From UBA668 sp049318165 (GTDB lineage Bacteria; Actinomycetota; Acidimicrobiia; Acidimicrobiales; Ilumatobacteraceae), in contig JBMOGW010000252.1 in the NCBI GenBank assembly GCA_049318165.1, positions 1-5,008 on the forward strand: a stretch of DNA of 5,008 nucleotides, given 5' to 3'. The translations under genes and the position numbers were made by a program. The notes beneath the pieces are model-generated. The model worked only from the letters and a program-made list of their open reading frames with translations. It was not told where the DNA came from and did no database searches. Positions within the stretch are counted from its first letter, which is position 1; each line of letters starts with the position of its first letter. Below, piece after piece: positions 1 through 5,008 of the stretch.

Positions 1-16
1 CAGTACCGTCGGCGAG
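1..16. other. Sequence downstream of the stop; too short to interpret
   Basis: Only 16 bases lie beyond the stop codon. They contain no start of another gene and no complete hairpin with a T-tract, so a terminator can be neither shown nor excluded. Confidence 0.5.
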
Positions 17-73
17 TCATCGACACACCGTCGGATTGGCCGCCAGGATCGCCGGCGTCGTGGGACGCGAGCA
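17..73 (-). other. C-terminal tail with two cysteines and stop codon
   Basis: The last 18 residues run from Cys1646 (after NTFT) through a Pro/Thr/Ala-rich stretch to Cys1662-Arg1663 and TGA. These are the only cysteines after Cys1170. No LPXTG, PEP-CTERM, hydrophobic helix plus basic tail, or type IX-like sorting domain is visible, so any retention at the cell surface must use another part of the protein or another mechanism. A closing disulfide between the two cysteines is an inference. Confidence 0.6.
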
Positions 74-3000
74 GGTGAAGGTGTTACCGGCAGTACCGGT
101 GCCACCAGCAGTGGTGACCTGCACCGCCGTCTGCGTGGGCAGCATGTTCACCGGGGCGACGAAGACCACCTGCGTGGCCGTGTTCCGAGTGAACGTGGTG
201 ACCGTGCGGCCGCCGATGAGCACCGAGGTGGCACCCGTGGGGTTCGTACCGGTGATGGTGACGGTACGTCCCGTGGCCAGGTTGGTGTTCACGTTGATCG
301 CGCCGAGCGTCAGGGCCGAGATCACCGGCCGGGGGATGATGGTGAGGTTGAGGCCCGTCACACTGCCGAAGCCGGTGCGGATACCGATGGCACCGGTCAC
401 GGTGCCGGCCGGCACGGTGAAGCGGAGCGTGTTGGCGTCGACCACCGTGAACGGCACGACCGTACGGCCGACCGTGACTTCCTGCACACCGACGAAGTTG
501 CGGCCGACGACCGTCACGACGGCCGGCGGGTTGAGACCCGCACCCACCGAAGTGGGCGTACGGCTGGTGATGGTCGGGTTGGCGGCGATGACCAACAGCG
601 TCGAGGTGCCGGTACCACCGCGAGCGGTGATCGACAGCACGCCGTTGGTGGCCGCAGCCGGGATCGTCAGCGTGATCGTGGTACCGGCGGCGTTCACCAC
701 TCGGGCGTTGGCCGCAATGGCCGTGCCGTTGAGGCTCATCGCCGTGATGCCCTGGAACTCACTGCCGTTCAGCACCACCACACTGCCGCCACGAGCCGAC
801 GTGACCGGCACGCCGGCAGCCGTGGTGACGCTGACCACCGTGGGCAGCCCGTAGAAGTCGAACGCCGGGCCGGTTGCGGTGCCACTGGTGGTGGTCACCG
901 TCACTGCGCCGTCGACCGAGCCGGCAGCAACGGTTGCCCGCAGCTGCGTGGCGCTCAGCACCGTCACGTTGGTGGCAGCGCGGCCACCGAAGGCCACACC
1001 GGTCACCAGGTTGGTGGCATCGTGCATGAAGTTGGTGCCGTTGACCGTCACCACCGTGCCGGCCGCACCTGCGGTCGGGGTGATGGTGGTGATCGACGGA
1101 GCGTCCGCCGTGATGCGCACGGTGTCGGTCGACGTGGCCGTACCACCGAACGTGGTGAGACGAACCTGGTAGTCGGAACCGATGACCGCACCCGCCGGCA
1201 CGGTGACCCGCACCGACGTGGCGTTGTTGGTGCCGGCGACGATGGTCGCCGGGAGCACCGTGGCGCCGTTCACGAACGCTGCGGCCGTGACGTTGGCGAG
1301 GTCGGTGCCGGCCACGGTGACGCTGGTGCCACGAGCGGCAGTCAGCGGCGTGATGCCACTGATCACCGGCACGGCAGGCACGTTCGCCGTGAGGATGGCC
1401 TGGTGCGGGCTGTGCGCACCGTCGGAGTAGATGGTGATCGCACCGAAGTGATCGCCACGAGCCACATCGGCCTGCGGCTCGAACCGCACACCGATGGTGC
1501 ACGTGTCGCCAACGGCCAGGGTGACGGTGGAGCAGCGATCGGCGCCGGGAGCAACCTTGAAGTTGGTCTCGTCGAGGCCGAGGTCGGTGCGCATCGACGA
1601 CACCGTCATCGGCGCAGTGCCGATGTTGGTGATCGTCAGCGTCGAGACGCCCGACGGATCGAGCGCACTCACCGAGCCGAGCTCCAGCAGGCCGCCCTCA
1701 CCGGGGATGTTCGGCATGACCGGCGTGAGCTGAGCGACACCCGACGAGATGGGGCTGGCAGCCGGACCGGCGTTGAACGGCGGCTGCGGGCCGGCGTTCT
1801 CGCCCCACTCGTAGTGGGTCTGCTCGGTGCCGCCGGCCGGGTTACGACCCAGCCACAGGCTCTTGCTCAGCGTCGTGTCGTTGATGGCCAGGGCCACATC
1901 GTGGGCGCTGAGGCCGCTGAAGGTGGCGATCCAGATGTCGGTGTTGCCGACATAGGAGATCACACCGTCGGCGGTGCCGGAGCTGTCGGCACGCAGCAGA
2001 CGGCGAGCCCGCCCACCCAGCGTGTCGAAGTTGTTCACGCCGGCGGCGATGAGACGCACCTCCACCGAACCGATGCCCAGGCGACCGCCGCTGCGGGCGC
2101 TCCGGCCGTACCCCTTCACGACCACCGTGTCGGCAGCGGTCTGGGTGGCGCGCTGGGTGAGAACCAGGTCCTCGACCATCGTCTGGTCGCTGACGTAGCG
2201 ACCGTTCTTGTCCTTCGCCAGCAGTTGGGTGGCGTCGTCGTACACACGGGTGCGCACGATGTCGCCAGGGCGGATGTCGGGGGTACCCGACGCCTGGCTC
2301 CAGCCGATGGTGGGCCACACCGTGGCGGCGTGGTTGATCTCGATGATGCCGTCGAAGCCGGTGGTGGCCGGGTCGTCCTGCGGTGCCGCGAAGTCGGTGT
2401 GACCGACCACGGCGCCGTTGCGGACGACTTCGACGATGGTGCTCGTGCCGGCGGGAATGCCGGTGACCATCACGTAGTCACGCACCGGGAACACCAGGAT
2501 GGCGCGGGGCGAGACGGGCGGATCGTTGTAGATGCTGTCCGCCAGGCTGTCGGCGTGCAGACGCACGGTGATCGGCGCCTGGGTGGCACCCACCGGGGTG
2601 AGCACGAACTCGGCCGACTTGGAACCGACGGCCGTCGGGTCGTAGAGGACCTCGATGGTGCACGACGCACCGACTGCGACCGTGGCGGCGCAGGTGTTGC
2701 CGCCGTCCACGAACGTGAACGACGCTGCGTCGGGGCCGGTGATGGCGCCGGTCGAGAGGTTCAGCGGAGCGTCACCGTCGTTCGTCACCGTGATCACGGT
2801 GGGAACGAGCGCCGGGCAGGGCTCGATGCTGGTCGCCGGGTTGCACACGCCGCGCTCGCCGAACAACACGTCGGCCGGCGCGGTGGCGTAGCCCTCTGCC
2901 GTTGCCGAGGCGATGGCGTGGAGGGCGACGAGCGTGGGGGTGCCCACCACGTTGGTGAACACCTTCAGCGTCGCCGTCTGGTCGCCCACCGTGGTGGGCG

Positions 3001-5008
3001 TGAACGTCACGGCGATCTGGCACTCGGTGCCAACGGCGATCTGCGCGGGGCAGGTCGTGCCGGTGACTTCGAACTGAGCGGCGCCCGCACCGGTGATGCT
3101 GGTGGAGGCGATGGTCAGCGGGGCAGTGCCGGTGCTGCGCACCGTCGCGGTACGGGTGACCGAACCGCCGATCGTGCGAGTGGGCAGGTCGACCGCAGCC
3201 TGAGCAGCGATGTCGGCCGAAGGCGCCTCGGCCTGACCGCAGGTCGCGGTCCACGGGCCGCCGGCTTCGCCGAACTCGAAGATGGTCTCGGCAGACGCGG
3301 TGTCGTTGAGCATCACCATGGTCGGCGTGGCTGCCGGCAGCAGGCCGGTGACGCCATTGCCGACGACGCGCTCGATGTCGGCGTCCGAAAGGCCTTCCCA
3401 GGTCGCGGTGAACTGCGTACCGTTCGGGTTGGTCGCCGAGACCGGGTCGGCCTCGATGACACCCTCACCGGGTGCGCTGATGATGCGCCGACCGCTCAGG
3501 TCGAACGGGTTGGCGCTGGAGGTGATGAGCTCGACGGCGAACGAAGCGAGCGACATCGGGGTGCCATCCGGGTTGGCCGCATGGCCGTGCACGGTGATGA
3601 CACCGGGACGCGAGTTCTGCGGCTCGTCGATGGCGATGTCACCCATGTAGGCCTGGTAGGTCTTGCCCTCGTTGATGACGCGCACGCGGTCGCCAGGGCG
3701 GATGTCGGGCGTGACGCCCACCCAGCAAGCACCACCGGGGTGGTTGGTCTCGGCGATGCCGTCGGCACCGACGACGAAGTCCTCGGACTGGCCGACGACC
3801 ACGTTGTGGCGGACGACCTGCATCTTCACGGGCGTGTTCGGCACGAGGCCGCTGGAGGACACGAAGTCACGGCTGATGAAGCCCGACACGACCACGCCGG
3901 TGCTCGGCGGGTCGATGACGTTGGTGGTGAGGCCAGTACCGGCGAGTGCGATGTCGAGCACCTTGTCGTCGTACGACAGGCGCAGCGTTGCAGCGCGGGC
4001 GCCCTCGGCGCTGGGGCTGAACTCCACCGCGATCGAGCACGTCGCGTTGGACGCGACCGTGGCGCCGCACGAGTTGGTCGTGGCGACGAAGTCGGCCGCA
4101 TTGGCGCCGATGATCTCGACCGTGTTGAGGTTGGCAGGGTTGCCACCGATGTTGGTGACCGTGACCGACTGGGCCGGCGTGGTGATGCCCTGACCGAAGG
4201 TGCCGAAGTCGAGGGTCGCGGGGAACGCCGAGAGCGAACCCGCCGCCAACGACGATCCGACGAGATCGATCACGAGCGAGCCGCGGATCGAGTCGGAGGC
4301 GACGACGGCCGTGGCGTTGTACGCGGTGTCGGCAACCGTCGGGTTGAAGCGCACGCTGAACGAGCAGCTCGCCCCCGGGGCCACCGTCGCATTGGCGCAG
4401 GTGTTGGGGAAGTTGACGGTGTTCAGCACCGCGAAGCCCGCACCGGGCGACGTGACCGTGGTGATGTGCAGGTCGGCCAGCAGGCCCACACCGTCATTCG
4501 TGATGGTGACCTGCTCCACCGGGCGCTGCGCGAGGACGGTGTTGGCCGGAGTGGCCGGGAACACCACGCGCGTCGACGACGCGGAGGCCAGCGGGCCTGC
4601 GGCCTGGCCGCATGCCGGAGTCCAGGGGCCGCCGGCCTCACCGAACTCGTAGATCGTGTTCTCGGTGCCGGGGGCCGCCGGCGACCAGACGATGGAGTTC
4701 GACGCCACGCTCACGGCGTGCTCGACGTCGTGAGGCGTGAGGCCGGTGTACGTGGCCACCCACGACACGCGATCGAGATTCTCGACGAGATCGCCCTGGG
4801 CGAGTCCGGTCGTGTCGGCCGCGATGATGCGGGTGGGGTCACCGAAGCCGGTGAACGGATCACCGGTGCTGGCCACCAACTCGTGGACCATGTCGTTGAT
4901 GTCGACGCCACGGTCTTTGGTGCCCGTGACCCGAACCGTGCCAGTGGCCTCATCGAGGACCGTGACCGCGGTGGTCACGGCGACGTCGGCAACCGTGTGC
5001 TGCTGCGC
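17..5008 (-). CDS. Giant modular secreted/surface protein with choice-of-anchor-D (ASH) and IPT/TIG Ig-like domains; 5'-partial
   Basis: The frame is open from the window edge to TGA at 19-17, giving 1663 visible residues. A GTG at 4978-4976 is the first start-like codon, but ten in-frame sense codons precede it, no purine-rich ribosome site lies before it, and it falls inside a repeated module, so the real start is upstream. Domain order: partial module M (1-137), ASH 1-2 (146-362), module M2 (368-596), ASH 3-4 (598-822), module M3 (830-1085), ASH 5 (1092-1210), five IPT/TIG-like repeats (1213-1646) and a tail ending in Cys-Arg. The composition is rich in Thr, Ala, Val and Gly, and each ASH domain has a Cys pair, which fits an exported beta-sandwich protein. 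No catalytic motif, membrane helix or LPXTG signal is visible. The export signal would be outside the window. Adhesion or a structural role is an inference from domain type; the specific function is unknown. Confidence 0.93.
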   Translation of the reverse strand, partial: AQQHTVADVAVTTAVTVLDEATGTVRVTGTKDRGVDINDMVHELVASTGDPFTGFGDPTRIIAADTTGLAQGDLVENLDRVSWVATYTGLTPHDVEHAVSVASNSIVWSPAAPGTENTIYEFGEAGGPWTPACGQAAGPLASASSTRVVFPATPANTVLAQRPVEQVTITNDGVGLLADLHITTVTSPGAGFAVLNTVNFPNTCANATVAPGASCSFSVRFNPTVADTAYNATAVVASDSIRGSLVIDLVGSSLAAGSLSAFPATLDFGTFGQGITTPAQSVTVTNIGGNPANLNTVEIIGANAADFVATTNSCGATVASNATCSIAVEFSPSAEGARAATLRLSYDDKVLDIALAGTGLTTNVIDPPSTGVVVSGFISRDFVSSSGLVPNTPVKMQVVRHNVVVGQSEDFVVGADGIAETNHPGGACWVGVTPDIRPGDRVRVINEGKTYQAYMGDIAIDEPQNSRPGVITVHGHAANPDGTPMSLASFAVELITSSANPFDLSGRRIISAPGEGVIEADPVSATNPNGTQFTATWEGLSDADIERVVGNGVTGLLPAATPTMVMLNDTASAETIFEFGEAGGPWTATCGQAEAPSADIAAQAAVDLPTRTIGGSVTRTATVRSTGTAPLTIASTSITGAGAAQFEVTGTTCPAQIAVGTECQIAVTFTPTTVGDQTATLKVFTNVVGTPTLVALHAIASATAEGYATAPADVLFGERGVCNPATSIEPCPALVPTVITVTNDGDAPLNLSTGAITGPDAASFTFVDGGNTCAATVAVGASCTIEVLYDPTAVGSKSAEFVLTPVGATQAPITVRLHADSLADSIYNDPPVSPRAILVFPVRDYVMVTGIPAGTSTIVEVVRNGAVVGHTDFAAPQDDPATTGFDGIIEINHAATVWPTIGWSQASGTPDIRPGDIVRTRVYDDATQLLAKDKNGRYVSDQTMVEDLVLTQRATQTAADTVVVKGYGRSARSGGRLGIGSVEVRLIAAGVNNFDTLGGRARRLLRADSSGTADGVISYVGNTDIWIATFSGLSAHDVALAINDTTLSKSLWLGRNPAGGTEQTHYEWGENAGPQPPFNAGPAASPISSGVAQLTPVMPNIPGEGGLLELGSVSALDPSGVSTLTITNIGTAPMTVSSMRTDLGLDETNFKVAPGADRCSTVTLAVGDTCTIGVRFEPQADVARGDHFGAITIYSDGAHSPHQAILTANVPAVPVISGITPLTAARGTSVTVAGTDLANVTAAAFVNGATVLPATIVAGTNNATSVRVTVPAGAVIGSDYQVRLTTFGGTATSTDTVRITADAPSITTITPTAGAAGTVVTVNGTNFMHDATNLVTGVAFGGRAATNVTVLSATQLRATVAAGSVDGAVTVTTTSGTATGPAFDFYGLPTVVSVTTAAGVPVTSARGGSVVVLNGSEFQGITAMSLNGTAIAANARVVNAAGTTITLTIPAAATNGVLSITARGGTGTSTLLVIAANPTITSRTPTSVGAGLNPPAVVTVVGRNFVGVQEVTVGRTVVPFTVVDANTLRFTVPAGTVTGAIGIRTGFGSVTGLNLTIIPRPVISALTLGAINVNTNLATGRTVTITGTNPTGATSVLIGGRTVTTFTRNTATQVVFVAPVNMLPTQTAVQVTTAGGTGTAGNTFTCSRPTTPAILAANPTVCR
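71..1372 (-). repeat. Five tandem IPT/TIG-like Ig-fold repeats
   Basis: Residues 1213-1646 hold five repeats of about 83-89 residues, at approximately 1372-1109, 1102-848, 847-587, 583-332 and 331-71. Each begins near a P-x-I/V strand, passes through a G-x-x-V-T-V/I-x-G-x-N/D-F/L type segment, and ends with a strand of the form V-T-x(n)-G-x-T-x-T. Repeat 2 is the most canonical (SITTITPTAGAAGTVVTVNG followed by TNF). Repeat 3 is the most divergent at its start, and repeat 5 has NP in place of NF. IPT/TIG domains are Ig-like folds found in adhesins, cell-surface and polysaccharide-related bacterial proteins. The array has no Lys, Trp or Cys until its very end. Confidence 0.82.
1379..1735 (-). 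other. Protein region: ASH/choice-of-anchor-D Ig-like domain 5
   Basis: Residues 1092-1210 contain the ASH signature: an entry strand LLELGSVSA, then STLTITNIGTAPMTV, ETNFKV, Cys1159 and Cys1170, and the strand IGVRFEPQA, ending with AITIYSDG and AILTANV. It is the last Cys-paired domain before the IPT array and is not followed by a second ASH domain, unlike the two earlier groups. The short linker PAVP joins it directly to the first IPT repeat. Confidence 0.8.
1754..2521 (-). repeat. Module M, copy 3 (diverged, no cysteines)
   Basis: Residues 830-1085 align with copy 2 along its whole length: VRDYVMVTGIPAGT, VVRNGAVVGHTDF, DGIIEINH, TPDIRPGDIVR, then TVVVKGYG, VEVRLIAAG, NNFDTLGGRARR, WIATFSGLSAHDVALAI, and GTEQTHYEWGENAGP. 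It is longer than copy 2 because of an insertion before DGIIE (around residues 876-884) and a longer linker after PDIRPGD (around 918-950, containing AKDKNGRYVSDQT). The closing GGPW block has decayed to NAGPQPP, and both cysteines of copy 2 are absent. It is followed by one ASH domain instead of two. Confidence 0.76.
2543..3217 (-). other. Protein region: ASH/choice-of-anchor-D Ig-like domains 3 and 4
   Basis: Residues 598-704 (domain 3) and 706-822 (domain 4) repeat the ASH pattern. Domain 3 has TATVRSTGTAPLTI, GAGAAQFEV, Cys653 and Cys663, then VTFTPTTVGDQTATL. Domain 4 has DVLFGERG, VITVTNDGDAPLNL, GPDAASF, Cys773 and Cys783, then VLYDPTAVGSKSAEF. The xFxPTxVGxxxAxL segment is the typical signature of this group. 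Domain 4 also carries an insertion with an extra Cys pair (722 and 731) just after its first strand, not seen in the other four ASH domains. The pair links module copies 2 and 3 in the same way that domains 1-2 link copies 1 and 2. Confidence 0.82.
3221..3907 (-). repeat. Module M, copy 2 (complete)
   Basis: Residues 368-596 are the best complete copy. The N-terminal half has RDFVSSSGLVP, a strand with VVRHNVVVG, the segment DGIAETNHPGGACW, and TPDIRPGDRVRV. The C-terminal half has VITVHGHA, VELITS, a PFDLSGRR turn, the segment TATWEGLSDADIERVV, and the closing block ETIFEFGEAGGPWT followed by TCGQA. Cys428 lies in the first half and Cys590 at the very end. The pattern of alternating hydrophobic strands and Gly/Pro/Asp turns suggests a beta-rich, possibly two-subdomain fold. 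I recall similar segments in secreted proteins of high-GC bacteria but cannot name a characterised family, so no function is given. Confidence 0.78.
3923..4573 (-). other. Protein region: ASH/choice-of-anchor-D Ig-like domains 1 and 2
   Basis: Residues 146-253 (domain 1) and 257-362 (domain 2) show the ASH (HYDIN-like) or choice-of-anchor D pattern. Each has a strand ending in VTITNDG or VTVTNIG, then a Cys, a short loop with Thr/Val/Ala, a Gly- or Asn-containing turn, a second Cys, and a strand ending in VRFNPT or VEFSPS. Domain 2 is the clearest, with the entry strand TLDFGTFGQG, the phrase GANAADF, and the exit strand IALAGTG. Cys pairs are 204/215 and 314/324. Such domains are structural beta-sandwiches found in exported bacterial proteins and in ciliary proteins; no enzymatic role is expected. 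Confidence 0.82.
4598..5008 (-). repeat. Module M, copy 1 (only C-terminal half in window)
   Basis: Residues 1-137 match the C-terminal halves of the two later copies. Shared blocks in order are: a beta strand of the form VxVxG (here VRVTG, residues 25-29), an ELVAS strand that matches ELITS and RLIAA in the later copies, the segment WVATYTGLTPHDVEHAV (residues 83-99) and the closing block GTENTIYEFGEAGGPWT followed by ACGQA (residues 114-136). The N-terminal half, which should carry the PDIRPGD block, lies beyond the window edge. This shows that the gene continues upstream. No named domain family is assigned. Confidence 0.8.

Noticed and set aside
1..16. Possible terminator after the stop codon
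   Set aside because: Sixteen bases are too few, and no complete stem with a T-tract is present.
36..854. A 272-codon open frame on the plus strand opposite the IPT array
   Set aside because: It lies fully antisense to the well-supported gene. Its translation is a Val/Thr/Pro/Arg-rich string with no domain pattern, as expected from the complement of GTG/ACC-rich codons in GC-rich DNA. No ribosome site or recognisable product supports it.
71..1372. Recent tandem duplication of the IPT repeats at DNA level
   Set aside because: The five repeats share only short motifs at protein level and no long near-identical DNA, so they are old, diverged copies and not a recent expansion.
759..1502. A 247-codon minus-strand frame overlapping the main gene
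   Set aside because: It is an out-of-frame reading of the IPT region, rich in His, Arg and Cys with no fold pattern, while the main frame shows clear domain repeats over the same bases.
3663..4193. A 176-codon plus-strand open frame opposite the ASH domains and module copy 2
   Set aside because: It has low-complexity composition, no start signal and no family resemblance, and it is antisense to conserved domains.
1..5008. Search for a defence, toxin or enzyme system, CRISPR array, tRNA or mobile element
   Set aside because: A single frame covers the window. I saw no catalytic motif, no short regularly spaced direct repeats with variable spacers, no tRNA-like arms, and no transposase or terminal inverted repeats. 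The repeats present are protein-domain repeats.

Overview
The window lies almost entirely inside one very large minus-strand gene. Its frame is open from the right edge (position 5008) to a TGA stop at 19-17, giving 1663 visible residues. The 5' end, including the true start and any signal peptide, lies outside the window. The sequence is GC-rich with strong G/C preference at third codon positions. Together with the domain types this suggests a high-GC bacterium, most plausibly an actinomycete-like lineage such as Acidimicrobiia. That placement is an inference, and other high-GC phyla are possible. Residue numbers used here count from the first in-frame codon at the window edge (5008-5006 = residue 1).

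Layout in protein order (right to left on the map): (1) the C-terminal half of a 230-260-residue module M (about 5008-4598); (2) two ASH/choice-of-anchor-D-type Ig-like domains (about 4573-3923); (3) a complete module M (about 3907-3221); (4) two more ASH domains (about 3217-2543); (5) a third, diverged module M (about 2521-1754); (6) a single ASH domain (about 1735-1379); (7) five tandem IPT/TIG-like Ig-fold repeats (about 1372-71); (8) a short cysteine-containing tail and the stop codon. Only 16 bases follow the stop.

The protein looks like a secreted or surface-exposed all-beta modular protein, of a kind often associated with adhesion, matrix or cell-surface roles. No catalytic motif, transmembrane segment, LPXTG-type sorting signal or other recognised anchor is visible, so its function is unknown. 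The most interesting element is module M. It repeats three times, carries the conserved blocks PDIRPGD, a GL-x3-D(V/I) block and YEFGEAGGPW, and I cannot assign it to a named functional family. Two of its cysteines disappear together in the third copy, which suggests a disulfide that ties the two halves of the module together. No RNA gene, mobile element, CRISPR array or second gene is supported.
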